21,859 nt of DNA from CAG-390 sp964579135 (GCA_964579135.1 CAZOFD010000028.1:1-21859); one strand, 5' to 3'. Counted from the stretch's first letter, positions 1-8,635 are shown. Numbers and translations: made by a program. Notes: a model not told the origin generated them from the letters alone.

Positions 1-1
1 T

Positions 2-217
2 GCCGGATTGGACAAGTTGCCGGAGTATGGTAAACTGAAAAAAGTTCGTCGTGATAATGTAATTACCATTATAGATTGGCTGATTGAAAATCGCTTCATA
101 TTGAAAACGAAACATCCTACATATCCTGTGCTTCATCCCACTTATGAGGGTATGCATTATGATGAAACCATTACGGCAAGTAAACTCAAAAAACTTTTTG
201 AAAGATTAGATTCTTAA
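2..217 (+). CDS. RQC-domain (RecQ C-terminal-like) protein, C-terminal fragment
   Basis: The reading frame is open to the left edge, so the gene is cut by the window and only about 71 C-terminal residues are visible. They resemble the winged-helix RQC domain found at the end of RecQ-type helicases and in RQC proteins of clostridial integrative elements: a helix with IIDWLIENRFI followed by a wing containing YPVLHPTYEG. The internal TTG at 8 is probably not a true start. The DNA is AT-rich compared with the chromosomal genes that begin at 734, and the next gene is a truncated primase, so I read both as parts of an element rather than a host repair locus. The full domain structure and any helicase motor lie outside the window. 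The family call is from recalled motif similarity and is moderately sure. Confidence 0.55.
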   Translation, partial: AGLDKLPEYGKLKKVRRDNVITIIDWLIENRFILKTKHPTYPVLHPTYEGMHYDETITASKLKKLFERLDS

Positions 218-235
218 TAGGTTAGGAGGTGCTTT

Positions 236-547
236 ATGTATAATTTTAAAGGCTTAATACCAGTTGATGTAATCAACGAAATTAAGTCTAAAAATGATAT
301 TGTTAATTATATCTCATCAAAACAAGAGTTGTTTAAACGTGGTAAGAATTATTATGGTAAATGTCATATATGTGGAAGTTTGGAATCATTTGTTGTATAT
401 CCGGGAACAAACTTGTTTTATTGTTTTGTCATTTATCTAACTGCTTGCAGCAGACTATATTTTTTGTTGAATTTTATTAAATTCGGTGTGGACAAAATTG
501 ATTTGCTGTGGTATAATTATTATCAAAAGCGCGAGAGATTTTGTTGA
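236..547 (+). pseudogene. truncated DnaG/CHC2-type primase N-terminus
   Basis: The gene starts at an ATG behind a strong AGGAGGT site (224-230) and encodes 103 residues. Residues 1-64 resemble the start of bacterial DnaG-type primases: IPVDVINEIKSKNDIVNYI, then a KRGKNYYGKC segment entering a CHC2-like zinc finger with Cys43, Cys46 and Cys63. A full primase would continue with a fourth zinc ligand, then several hundred residues including the TOPRIM catalytic core. Here, after Phe64 (nt 427), the protein becomes unrelated hydrophobic sequence and stops. The gene is therefore broken by deletion or insertion and cannot encode an active primase. With the adjacent RQC fragment it marks a decayed element. 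A rearranged gene encoding a short zinc-binding peptide is possible but less likely. Confidence 0.6.
489..517 (+). promoter_or_regulatory. candidate sigma-A promoter in the left remnant
   Basis: TGGACA at 489-494 and TATAAT at 512-517 are separated by 17 nt, close to the vegetative consensus. A start near 524 would give a transcript of only about 70 nt before the terminator hairpin at 561-596. It may be a relic promoter of the element or drive a short RNA. Confidence 0.4.
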
Positions 548-560
548 TGAATTTATCTGA

Positions 561-596
561 GGTCGAGGCGCTGGGGCGCGCCTCGACCGGCTTTTT
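561..596 (+). terminator. intrinsic terminator between element remnant and miaB
   Basis: A perfect 10-bp GC-rich stem (561-570 with 579-588) and an 8-nt loop are followed after three bases by a run of five T (592-596). It separates transcription of the left remnant from the miaB operon promoter. The T-run is short, so efficiency is uncertain. Confidence 0.7.
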
Positions 597-667
597 GTCG
601 TTTGTTTTTTCTGGTTTTCAAACGGAGGAACGGTGCGCTTTTTGCCGCAATTGGGCTGCGGCGGCTC

Positions 668-697
668 TTGACACGGCACGGCGATTCGGTGTATAAT
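668..697 (+). promoter_or_regulatory. sigma-A promoter of the miaB operon
   Basis: TTGACA at 668-673 and TATAAT at 692-697 are separated by 18 nt; both hexamers match the consensus perfectly. Transcription would start near 704, about 30 nt upstream of the miaB ATG at 734. No other comparably good promoter was seen before glyS, so this may drive the whole block. Confidence 0.8.
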
Positions 698-733
698 GAT
701 ACGTATTGATAATTGATTATTCGGGGTGTATAT

Positions 734-2155
734 ATGGAGCAAAAAAGATCCGAACTTGTTGCCGAACAAGTGGCGGAGAGAGACGATTATATCGAATCCG
801 TGCGCGAGGCGGTATGCGGTCGCGGACTGCGGGTATACGTGCGAACTTTCGGTTGCCAGCAAAACGAGGCGGACAGCGAATTGCTCGAAGGTATGGCAAA
901 CCGAATGGGTTATGAGAGCACAAGCTCGCCGGATTTGGCGTCGCTTATAATAGTTAACACCTGCGCCGTGCGCGAGCACGCCGAAAAAAAAGCGCTTTCC
1001 GTCATAGGGCAGTATAAACATTGTAAGGCGCGCAACCCCGAACTCATAATTGCGATATGCGGTTGTATGCCCTCGCAGGAGAGTCGCGCAAACGAACTTA
1101 AATATAAATATCCTTACGTTGATTTCTCATTCGGCACGTCCGAGATACACCGTTTGCCCGAGCTGCTTTTCAAAAGGCTGAACGGCGGAGGGCGCGTGTT
1201 TTTGCTGCCGCCTGCCGAGCCGCGGATTGCGGAGGGGATGCCCGCCGCAAGGGCGCACGATTATCGCGCGTGGGTCAGCATAATGTACGGGTGCAACAAT
1301 TTTTGTTCGTATTGCATCGTCCCGTACGTTCGCGGCAGAGAGCGCAGCCGTTCGCCCGAAGCGATAAAGGACGAGGTGAGGTGTCTTGTTGCGAGCGGTT
1401 GCCGAGACGTGACTTTGCTTGGGCAAAACGTGAACTCATACGGCAAGGGATTGGACACCGACTGCAATTTCGCCACTCTTTTGGAGAGTCTTGCCGAGAT
1501 CGACGGCGACTTTAAGTTGCATTTTATGACCAGCCATCCGAAGGACGCAACGCGTGAGCTTATTGACGTTATGGCGCGCTCGCCGCGCGTGGCAAAGCAG
1601 TTGCATCTCCCCGCCCAGTCGGGAAGCGACAAGATCCTTGCGCGGATGAATCGCAGATATACCGTCGAGAAGTATATGGAGATCGTGGATTACGCTCGAA
1701 GCAAAATGCCGTCGGTTGTGCTGACGACGGATATAATCGTCGGCTTTCCGGGTGAGACGGAGACGGATTTCGAGGCGACGCTTGAGCTTTTGCGCCGCGT
1801 TGAGTACGATATGGTCTATTCGTTTATATATTCTCCGAGGCGGGGGACGCCCGCGGCGGAGATGCCCGACCAAGTGCCGCCGGAGGTCAAATCCGAGCGG
1901 CTTGAAAGACTGATAGCCTTGCAAACTCGGATCTCGGCGGAAAAGAACGCCGCGGAGGTCGGTAAAACGCTGCGTGTGCTTTGTTGCGGCGCGAGCAAGA
2001 ACGATGCCGATATGCTTGAGGGGAGAACCGAGGGCAACAAGATCGTGCTGTTTGCGGGCTCGCCCGAACTCGAGGGGCACTACGTGGACGTTATAGTAAA
2101 AGAAGCGCGCGCGTACGCGATGTACGGTGACGCGGTATCAAAGAAGACCGAATAA
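734..2155 (+). CDS. miaB: tRNA-2-methylthio-N6-dimethylallyladenosine synthase MiaB
   Basis: MiaB is a radical-SAM methylthiotransferase that converts i6A37 to ms2i6A37 in tRNAs reading UNN codons. The 473-residue protein has the three expected parts. The N-terminal UPF0004 domain has the auxiliary-cluster cysteines Cys41 (TFGC), Cys77 (NTC) and Cys111 (CGC). The radical-SAM core has the CX3CX2C motif at Cys187, Cys191 and Cys194. A C-terminal TRAM domain for tRNA binding occupies roughly the last 65 residues. I chose ATG 734 because GGGGTG (723-728) lies 5 nt upstream; an in-frame TTG at 713 has no good site. The related MtaB and RimO enzymes are less likely given the sequence and the mutS/mutL neighbourhood, which is the usual clostridial miaB context. 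The ylbF-like gene follows after 24 nt. Confidence 0.93.
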   Translation: MEQKRSELVAEQVAERDDYIESVREAVCGRGLRVYVRTFGCQQNEADSELLEGMANRMGYESTSSPDLASLIIVNTCAVREHAEKKALSVIGQYKHCKARNPELIIAICGCMPSQESRANELKYKYPYVDFSFGTSEIHRLPELLFKRLNGGGRVFLLPPAEPRIAEGMPAARAHDYRAWVSIMYGCNNFCSYCIVPYVRGRERSRSPEAIKDEVRCLVASGCRDVTLLGQNVNSYGKGLDTDCNFATLLESLAEIDGDFKLHFMTSHPKDATRELIDVMARSPRVAKQLHLPAQSGSDKILARMNRRYTVEKYMEIVDYARSKMPSVVLTTDIIVGFPGETETDFEATLELLRRVEYDMVYSFIYSPRRGTPAAEMPDQVPPEVKSERLERLIALQTRISAEKNAAEVGKTLRVLCCGASKNDADMLEGRTEGNKIVLFAGSPELEGHYVDVIVKEARAYAMYGDAVSKKTE

Positions 2156-2179
2156 AAACAATCGAAAAGAGGAACCGAA

Positions 2180-2584
2180 ATGACAAACGCAAAAAATGCC
2201 GAGATACTCGCTCTTGCAGCCGAGATCGGAAAAGCCATAAAAGCCGGCGAAGAAATGAAAACTTACGAAGCCGCAGAAGCCGCATATATAGCCGACGAAG
2301 CGCTTCAGACCAAGATCCGCGAATATTCCGTTCAGCAGCAGGTGCTTGCGCAAGAAAGCGCAAAAAGCGAAAAGAACGCCTTTCTTATAGAGACCGTACA
2401 AAATCGTCTTGCCGCGCTTTACAACGAGATCGTCGCTTTCCCGACCTTTGTTGCTTTCAACGAGGGACAGGAAGCTGTACGCAAATTGCTTGAGGACGTA
2501 AACGCGGCAATGATGCGCGAAGTGACCGGCGAGGAGCCCCACTCTTGCTCCGGCGATTGCTCCGCGTGCGGTGGGTGCCACTGA
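2180..2584 (+). CDS. YlbF/YmcA-family protein with Cys-rich C-terminal tail
   Basis: This 134-residue, mainly helical protein belongs to the YlbF/YmcA (Com_YlbF, DUF964) family. In Bacillus, YlbF and YmcA form a complex with YaaT that influences RNase Y-dependent mRNA processing, competence and biofilm formation, and the complex carries iron-sulfur clusters. The family core spans about residues 5-112, with an FPTFVAFNEGQEAV segment typical of its last helices. The final residues form a compact cysteine cluster, Cys123, Cys127, Cys130 and Cys133, with His121 and His134 close by, fitting metal or Fe-S binding. It sits between miaB (24 nt) and mutS (57 nt) in the same direction, with AGAGGA (2168-2173) ahead of the ATG. 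The exact role in this organism is inferred. Which paralogue it matches best cannot be decided by eye. Confidence 0.8.
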   Translation: MTNAKNAEILALAAEIGKAIKAGEEMKTYEAAEAAYIADEALQTKIREYSVQQQVLAQESAKSEKNAFLIETVQNRLAALYNEIVAFPTFVAFNEGQEAVRKLLEDVNAAMMREVTGEEPHSCSGDCSACGGCH

Positions 2585-2641
2585 GCCGCGTCTCGATTTT
2601 TTTCCCCGTAAGCCCTATTTTATGAAAGAGGATATTCTGCT

Positions 2642-5230
2642 ATGCCTCCGATGATGGAGCAGTATTTTGAGATAAAAAATCAATATGAAGATTACCTTCT
2701 TTTTTATCGTCTCGGAGATTTCTACGAGATGTTTTTCGACGACGCGATAACGGCATCGCGCGAGTTGGAATTGACTTTGACGGGGCGTGACTGCGGCGAA
2801 GCGGAAAGGGCGCCTATGTGCGGCGTACCGTATCACAGCGCCGACGGATATATAGCCAAACTTATCGAGCGGGGGTACAAAGTTGCGATATGCGAGCAAC
2901 TCGAGGATCCCGCAAGCGCGAAAAATCTCGTAAAGCGCGACGTAATCCGTGTGATAACGCCGGGGACGATCGTGGAAGCGGAGATGCTTAACGAATCGCG
3001 CAACAATTATCTTTGCGCGATAGATCTTGCCGATGGGGCGTGCGGCATAAGCTTTGCCGACGTATCGACCGCGCAGATATACGCCACGTCGTTCTCGGGC
3101 GACGATCTTTACCCCGAGATAACCGCGGAGATCGCAACTTATTCCCCGCGCGAGATCCTTTTTAACGTACCCGAGACCGATTGCGCCGCTCTTGCCGAGT
3201 TTTGCCGTAACCGCTTGGGGGCAATGCTGGAATTCGGAAGAACGCAATATTTCGATGCGGACGCCTCGAGCGCGGCGGCAGAGGCTCAGTTTGCGTCCGT
3301 GCTTCGCGACGCGGACCGCGCAAACGTGCCCCTGATATCATCGCTCGGGGCGATCGTTCGTTACGTCGCGGAGACGCAAAAGACCGATATTTCGTATATA
3401 AAAGATCTTAATATTTACGAAAACGGGCAATATATGCAGCTCGACATATCGACAAGGCGCAACCTCGAACTGACGGAATCAATGCGTTCCAAAGACAAAA
3501 AGGGCACGCTCCTTTGGGTGCTTGACAAAACGAAAAGCTCTATGGGGGCGCGGATGCTTCGTCAATGGATAGAGCACCCGCTTTTGAACGTTTCGCGTAT
3601 CCTGCACCGTCAGAATGCGGTTACCGAGCTTTACGACAACTATATGCTTCGCGAGGATATCTGCGAACTTATGTCGCACGTTCTCGACGTGGAGCGCTTG
3701 CTGACCAAGATCGTATACGGAACGGCAAACGCAAGAGATCTGCGTTCCGTAGGCAACACGCTTGCCGTGGTTCCCGCGATAAAGGCGCTCCTCGTCTCCG
3801 TTGGCGGCGGGGAGCTTGCCGCATTGCGCGACGAAATGGACGCGCTCGAGGACGTGCGGGATATTATAAACGCCGCGATCGTCGAAACGCCGCCGCTTAC
3901 CGTGCGCGAGGGCGGTATGATAGTCGACGGATACAACGCTGACGTTGACAAGCTGCGCGAGATAATGCACGGCGGCAAGGGCTGGATAGAAAAGATCGCC
4001 GAGCGCGAACGCGAGGCAACGGGCATAAAAACGCTGAAGATAGGTTACAACCGAGTTTTCGGATATTATATAGAGGTCTCCAAGTCCTTTATGGATCAGG
4101 TGCCGGCGACGTATATTCGCAAGCAGACGTTGGCGAACGGCGAGCGATACATAACGGACGAGCTGAAGGAGACCGAGGCTACGGTGCTCGGTGCGTCCGA
4201 CCGCCTTGCCTCGCTCGAATACGAGATATTTTGCGGCGTGAGGAACGTCGTGGCAAGCGCGGCTTCTCGTATAAGGCAAACCGCCGTTTGTCTTGCCAAA
4301 CTCGACGTGTATTGTTCGCTTGCCGGCGTTGCGAAAAAGAACAATTACGTTTGCCCGTCGATCAACGATAAGCGGATGATTGATATAGCCGACGGGCGCC
4401 ACCCCGTGGTCGAGCAATTCGTAAACGAATCGTATTTCGTTCCGAACGACACCCATCTCGATATGCAAAACGATCGCGTTATGATAATAACGGGGCCGAA
4501 TATGGCGGGCAAATCGACGTATATGCGCCAAGTCGCGCTTATATCCGTGATGTTTCAGATAGGCTCGTTCGTACCCGCCGCTTATGCGGATATGTGTATC
4601 GTGGACAGGGTGTTTACGCGTGTCGGAGCCTCCGACGATCTGGCGTCGGGGCAGTCGACGTTTATGCTCGAGATGAACGAGGTTGCCGCTATCCTGCGTG
4701 GCGCGACGAAAAACAGCCTTATAATATACGACGAGGTCGGGCGCGGTACCTCCACTTTTGACGGAATGAGCATAGCGCGTGCGATACTCGAGTATACCCA
4801 AAGTCGCAAGGTCGGCGCAAAAACGCTGTTTGCGACGCATTATCACGAGCTTACCGTGCTGGCAAACGAACTGCCGGGCGTGGTCAACTATAATATCGCG
4901 GCTCGCAAACAAGGCGACGGTATCGTATTTCTCAGAAAGATCGTGCCGGGCTCAACGGACGACAGCTACGGTATCGAGGTGGCAAAACTTGCGGGTCTGC
5001 CTCGCGAGGTGATAACGCGAGCATACGAGATATTGGCGCAGACCGAATCTCAAATGCGCGCAATTACCTCTTGCGACGCGGTGGCGGAAAGACCGGCTGT
5101 CGAAGAGCTTACGCTTAACGATTGCATAAACGAAAAGATCATCGACGATATTCGCGCGGCTGACCTGAACAATATGTCGCCGTTTGACGCCCTGTCGTTC
5201 CTTTACGGGCTTCAAAAGCAGCTGAAATAA
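2642..5230 (+). CDS. mutS: DNA mismatch repair protein MutS
   Basis: MutS recognises base mismatches and small loops and, with MutL, starts strand-specific repair. The 862-residue length is normal for bacterial MutS1. The mismatch-reading Phe-X-Glu motif is at Phe27-Tyr28-Glu29 (GDFYE). The clamp and lever region occupies the middle. The C-terminal ABC-type ATPase has Walker A GPNMAGKST starting at Gly618, with Lys624 the nucleotide-binding lysine. It is followed by the Walker B segment IIYDEVGRGTSTFDG and the FATHYHELT switch region. The C-terminus ends in the usual LNNMSPFDALSFLYGLQKQL helix. The start is preceded by AGAGGA (2627-2632). mutL follows after 15 nt, so the pair is surely co-expressed. 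No missing key residue was noticed. Confidence 0.97.
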   Translation: MPPMMEQYFEIKNQYEDYLLFYRLGDFYEMFFDDAITASRELELTLTGRDCGEAERAPMCGVPYHSADGYIAKLIERGYKVAICEQLEDPASAKNLVKRDVIRVITPGTIVEAEMLNESRNNYLCAIDLADGACGISFADVSTAQIYATSFSGDDLYPEITAEIATYSPREILFNVPETDCAALAEFCRNRLGAMLEFGRTQYFDADASSAAAEAQFASVLRDADRANVPLISSLGAIVRYVAETQKTDISYIKDLNIYENGQYMQLDISTRRNLELTESMRSKDKKGTLLWVLDKTKSSMGARMLRQWIEHPLLNVSRILHRQNAVTELYDNYMLREDICELMSHVLDVERLLTKIVYGTANARDLRSVGNTLAVVPAIKALLVSVGGGELAALRDEMDALEDVRDIINAAIVETPPLTVREGGMIVDGYNADVDKLREIMHGGKGWIEKIAEREREATGIKTLKIGYNRVFGYYIEVSKSFMDQVPATYIRKQTLANGERYITDELKETEATVLGASDRLASLEYEIFCGVRNVVASAASRIRQTAVCLAKLDVYCSLAGVAKKNNYVCPSINDKRMIDIADGRHPVVEQFVNESYFVPNDTHLDMQNDRVMIITGPNMAGKSTYMRQVALISVMFQIGSFVPAAYADMCIVDRVFTRVGASDDLASGQSTFMLEMNEVAAILRGATKNSLIIYDEVGRGTSTFDGMSIARAILEYTQSRKVGAKTLFATHYHELTVLANELPGVVNYNIAARKQGDGIVFLRKIVPGSTDDSYGIEVAKLAGLPREVITRAYEILAQTESQMRAITSCDAVAERPAVEELTLNDCINEKIIDDIRAADLNNMSPFDALSFLYGLQKQLK

Positions 5231-5245
5231 GCGAAGGAGCAAGGT

Positions 5246-7321
5246 TTGAGCAAGATAAACGTTTTGAGTTTCGAGGTTGCCAACCTTATTGCCGCCGGAG
5301 AGGTCGTCGACCGCCCCGCGTCGGTGATAAAAGAACTCCTTGAAAACGCGATAGACTCGGGCGCAGATCGCGTTACCGTGGAGATACAGCGCGGCGGAGT
5401 GCTGTATATGAGGGTTACCGACAACGGTTGCGGCATAGAGCCGAGCGAACTCCCCGTTGCCATAAGGCGGCACGCGACGAGCAAGATAAAAGACGCTTCG
5501 GATCTTGCGGCTATAATGACCCTCGGATTTCGCGGCGAAGCACTTGCGGCGATCTGCGCGGTAGCCGACGTCAGGATCATATCGAAGACTGCCGCAAACG
5601 AGCTCGGAGCGATGATAGAGGTACATTCCGGCAGGGTAGGGAGCGTTACCGAGCGCGGCGCTTCGGGCGGTACGACGGTCATTGTGGAAAATCTTTTCGC
5701 AAACGTTCCGGCGCGCTTGCATTTTTTAAAGCGCGACGTTACCGAGGCTATGGCGGTCACGTCGGTGGTTGAAAAGATCGCTCTTTCGCACCCCGAGATA
5801 GCTTTTCGCCTGATAATCGACGGCAATCAACGTCTCGAGACCGCCGGCGACGGCAAGCTTGGGGGAACGATAAGGAGCGTTTACGGCAAAGAATTTGCGT
5901 CGCATATGCTCCCCGTCGAAACCGTGTGCGACGGCGTGCGCGTTTCGGGATTTATATCAACGCCGGATTTGCCGCGTTCCAACAGAAATTACCAAAACTT
6001 TTTTATAAATTCGAGATACGTGAAAACGAGAACGGCGTCTGCCGCGATAGAGCAGGCGTATTCCTCGTATATCCCGCCGGAAAAATTTCCGGCTTGCGTT
6101 ATCAATATAGAAATAATGCCGAGTGCCGTGGACGTTAACGTACATCCATCAAAGCTCGAGGTCAAATTTTCCAACGAGAGACCGGTGTTTAACGCGGTAT
6201 ATTCGGCGGTTCGCGCGGCGTTGACAGAAAACAGGTTACGCTCGGGCGAAACGGGGGCGTCCGTTCCCGTCGGTGCGACACCGCGCAGCGGCACTCGCGT
6301 CAGCACGGCTTTCGTGCCAGTGGAGGATCGCACGGCTTGCCGCGAGCCGATAAAGCAGATAACGGTTGCGGAAACGGGGCTTTTCGCTTCCGACAGGGCG
6401 GTGTTTGCCGCGCCCAAAGCGCCGAGCACACCCGAGGTGTCTGCGGAGTGTATGCCGAGCGCGCAGAGCGTTGCTTTTGCGTCGCGCGCGGCGAATATCG
6501 CGCCGAGCGCACCCGCACGCGACGTCGACGGCGGCATAGCGCGAGAGCAAAGTTCGGAGCGAAATTACGAATCGCTCGGAAATCTGTCGGGGTCGCAACA
6601 GCCGCACGCGCCCGCTGTGGCGGTATCAAGTAACGTGCCCCTCAGAGCGTCTTTGCCCGAGATATCGTATGAGTCGGCGCAAATGCCGAAAAAAGCCTGC
6701 GACGAAAAAAGCGAAAGTGCGAGTGCGGCGTGTGGCGACGGCGAAATGTGGCAGATACTCGGCGAGGCGTTCAACACGTACGTTTTCGTTGAGCACGGCG
6801 ACAAACTTACGGTAATAGACAAGCACGCCGCACACGAGCGGCTGATATTCGAAAGAATGAAGCGAGAGCTTTTCTCCTCGCAAAAAGCAACGCAATTGCT
6901 CGCCGTTCCGATAGAGGTAATGCTTACCGGCGACGAGGTCGCAGCCCTCGATTCTTGTCGGAGCGAGATAGAAAGCGCGGGCTTTTCGTTCGTTTGCGGC
7001 AAAAACGTCGTAAGGATAACGGAAATGCCGAACGCGATATCGGCAGACGACGCCGCGACGATATTCGAGGCGTTTGCTGACGGCGCGCTTAACGGAACCG
7101 GCGACGTTCGCCTATCCGCGCAAAAATTGCTTGAAAAGGCGTTGTATCAAGCGTCGTGTAAGGCGGCGATAAAGGGCGGGCGAGTATACCCCGCCGGATA
7201 CGCCGAAAATCTCGTTAAGGAATTGCGGGCGCATCCCGAGATAACGTATTGCCCGCACGGCAGACCGATAGCGATCGAATTATCGCGATCGGATATAGAG
7301 CGCAGATTCAAAAGGATATAA
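5246..7321 (+). CDS. mutL: DNA mismatch repair protein MutL (endonuclease type)
   Basis: MutL couples MutS mismatch recognition to strand incision and excision. The 691-residue protein starts at TTG, supported by GAAGGAG (5233-5239) six nt upstream and by the family-typical INVLSFEVANLIAAGEVVDRP start. The N-terminal GHKL ATPase shows KELLEN (Glu30, Asn34), DNGCGI (from Asp59) and GFRGEAL (94-100). A long low-complexity Ala/Ser/Pro linker covers roughly residues 330-490. The C-terminal dimer domain carries an endonuclease-type motif starting at Asp525, DKHAAHERLIFE, with Lys where Gln is usual in DQHA(X)2E(X)4E. It also has an SCK segment and CPHGRP from Cys669, both seen in nicking MutL proteins. 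No MutH is therefore expected. The next gene, tgt, begins 177 nt downstream. Confidence 0.96.
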   Translation: MSKINVLSFEVANLIAAGEVVDRPASVIKELLENAIDSGADRVTVEIQRGGVLYMRVTDNGCGIEPSELPVAIRRHATSKIKDASDLAAIMTLGFRGEALAAICAVADVRIISKTAANELGAMIEVHSGRVGSVTERGASGGTTVIVENLFANVPARLHFLKRDVTEAMAVTSVVEKIALSHPEIAFRLIIDGNQRLETAGDGKLGGTIRSVYGKEFASHMLPVETVCDGVRVSGFISTPDLPRSNRNYQNFFINSRYVKTRTASAAIEQAYSSYIPPEKFPACVINIEIMPSAVDVNVHPSKLEVKFSNERPVFNAVYSAVRAALTENRLRSGETGASVPVGATPRSGTRVSTAFVPVEDRTACREPIKQITVAETGLFASDRAVFAAPKAPSTPEVSAECMPSAQSVAFASRAANIAPSAPARDVDGGIAREQSSERNYESLGNLSGSQQPHAPAVAVSSNVPLRASLPEISYESAQMPKKACDEKSESASAACGDGEMWQILGEAFNTYVFVEHGDKLTVIDKHAAHERLIFERMKRELFSSQKATQLLAVPIEVMLTGDEVAALDSCRSEIESAGFSFVCGKNVVRITEMPNAISADDAATIFEAFADGALNGTGDVRLSAQKLLEKALYQASCKAAIKGGRVYPAGYAENLVKELRAHPEITYCPHGRPIAIELSRSDIERRFKRI

Positions 7322-7498
7322 CGGCACTCGCCTCGTGCGTCGCTTTTGCTACCGCGGCGCATCGGCGTGCCGCGAGTACGAAATCGGCAGAGGGTGCGTT
7401 TGCCTCCCGATATAAACAGACAAAGCGTGCGTGTGCCCCGACGTACACGCCGAGCAAGCGAAAGGAAGCCTTTGCCTTGCGGCGGGCGAGCGATTATA

Positions 7499-8635
7499 AT
7501 GTATGAATTAAAGAAAAAAGAGGGCAGAGCGCGCCGCGGAGTGTTTCACACGGTTCACGGCGATATACAAACGCCCGTTTTTATGAACGTCGGCACTTGC
7601 GCCGCGATAAAGGGAGGCATTTCGGCAGAAGATTTGCGCGAGGTGAAATGTCAGGTGGAATTGTCGAACACGTATCACCTGCATTTGCGCCCCGGAGACG
7701 CGCTTATAAGGGAAATGGGCGGTCTGCACGAGTTTATGAATTGGCACGGTCCCATTTTGACCGACAGCGGCGGATTTCAGGTCTTTTCGCTTTCGCAACT
7801 GCGCAAGATCACGGAGGAAGGCGTGCGTTTTGCCTCGCATATAGACGGCAAGCGTATCTTTATGGGTCCCGAGGAAAGTATGCAAATACAGTCCAACCTC
7901 GGCTCTACGATCGCAATGGCTTTTGACGAATGTATCGAGAACCCCGCCCCGTATAAATACGTTAAGGATTCGATAGAGCGTACGACGCGCTGGCTTGTCA
8001 GGTGCAAAGCCGAAATGGCAAGGCTGAACTCGTTGCCCGAGACGGTAAATCCCCACCAGTTGCTTTTCGGGATAAATCAAGGCGGAACGTACGACGATTT
8101 GCGCGTGGAGCATATGAAAGCGATAGCGGAACTCGATTGCGACGGTTACGCCATCGGCGGACTTGCCGTGGGCGAAGAGACGGACGTTATGTATCGCATT
8201 ATCGACGTTGTCGAGCCGCATATGCCCGCCGATAAGCCGAGATATCTTATGGGTGTCGGTACGCCGTGCAATATACTCGAGGCGGTACACCTCGGGGTCG
8301 ACTTTTTCGATTGCGTTATGCCGAGCCGAAACGCAAGGCACGGCAATCTCTTTACTTGGCACGGAAAAGTTAACCTGCTTAACGAAAAATACGCACGCGA
8401 CGGGCGCCCGATAGATCCGTCGTGCGGCTGCCCGGCTTGTCGCAACCACAGCCGAGCGTATATCAGGCACCTTTTTAAGGCGAAAGAAGCACTCGGGATG
8501 CGCTTGGCGGTCTTGCATAATCTGTATTTTTACAACGAGCTTATGCAGCGCATAAGGGATGAACTCGATGCGGGAACTTTCGAGGAATTCTATCAAAAAT
8601 ATCGCGCGATCCTCGGCGAAAGATCGTGTGATTGA
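7499..8635 (+). CDS. tgt: queuine tRNA-ribosyltransferase (TGT)
   Basis: TGT exchanges guanine-34 of GUN-anticodon tRNAs for preQ1, a queuosine precursor, in bacteria. The 378-residue (beta/alpha)8-barrel enzyme has catalytic Asp89 in TDSGGFQ and the nucleophile Asp271 in FDCVMPSRNARHG. The zinc ligands are Cys309, Cys311, Cys314 and His340 in the usual CXCX2CX25H spacing. I chose ATG 7499 because the family starts with this short YELKKK segment. The frame stays open upstream to 7346, but that stretch encodes Arg-rich sequence unlike any TGT. The ribosome site GGGCGAG (7484-7490) is weak. The 177-nt gap after mutL holds no gene I recognise. The LCP-like gene follows after 77 nt in the same direction. 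No queA or yajC, its frequent partners, is present here. Confidence 0.95.
   Translation: MYELKKKEGRARRGVFHTVHGDIQTPVFMNVGTCAAIKGGISAEDLREVKCQVELSNTYHLHLRPGDALIREMGGLHEFMNWHGPILTDSGGFQVFSLSQLRKITEEGVRFASHIDGKRIFMGPEESMQIQSNLGSTIAMAFDECIENPAPYKYVKDSIERTTRWLVRCKAEMARLNSLPETVNPHQLLFGINQGGTYDDLRVEHMKAIAELDCDGYAIGGLAVGEETDVMYRIIDVVEPHMPADKPRYLMGVGTPCNILEAVHLGVDFFDCVMPSRNARHGNLFTWHGKVNLLNEKYARDGRPIDPSCGCPACRNHSRAYIRHLFKAKEALGMRLAVLHNLYFYNELMQRIRDELDAGTFEEFYQKYRAILGERSCD

Larger units (their letters stand above)
1..545. mobile_element. AT-rich mobile-element remnant at the left edge
   Basis: This stretch is much richer in A+T than the region from about 560 onward. It carries an RQC-domain fragment and a primase N-terminus that stops abruptly inside its zinc finger at about 427. 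The sequence from about 428 to 545 shows no recognisable coding content. The switch to GC-rich chromosomal sequence comes just before the hairpin at 561-588. No integrase, terminal inverted repeat or target duplication is visible, so the exact boundary and the element type are inferred. Confidence 0.5.

Noticed and set aside
547..696. Possible 49-codon gene between the left remnant and miaB
   Set aside because: It runs through the terminator hairpin and ends inside the -10 box of the miaB promoter, has no good ribosome site and no recognisable similarity.
3479..4912. Long open frame on the minus strand inside mutS (477 codons), and similar antisense frames in tgt, glyS and prfB
   Set aside because: They lie entirely opposite strongly conserved genes, encode Arg/His/Tyr-rich sequence with no recognisable domain, and reflect codon bias of the sense strand.
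7346..7498. N-terminal extension of tgt
   Set aside because: The 51 extra codons encode Arg-rich sequence absent from TGT enzymes; the family start matches ATG 7499.
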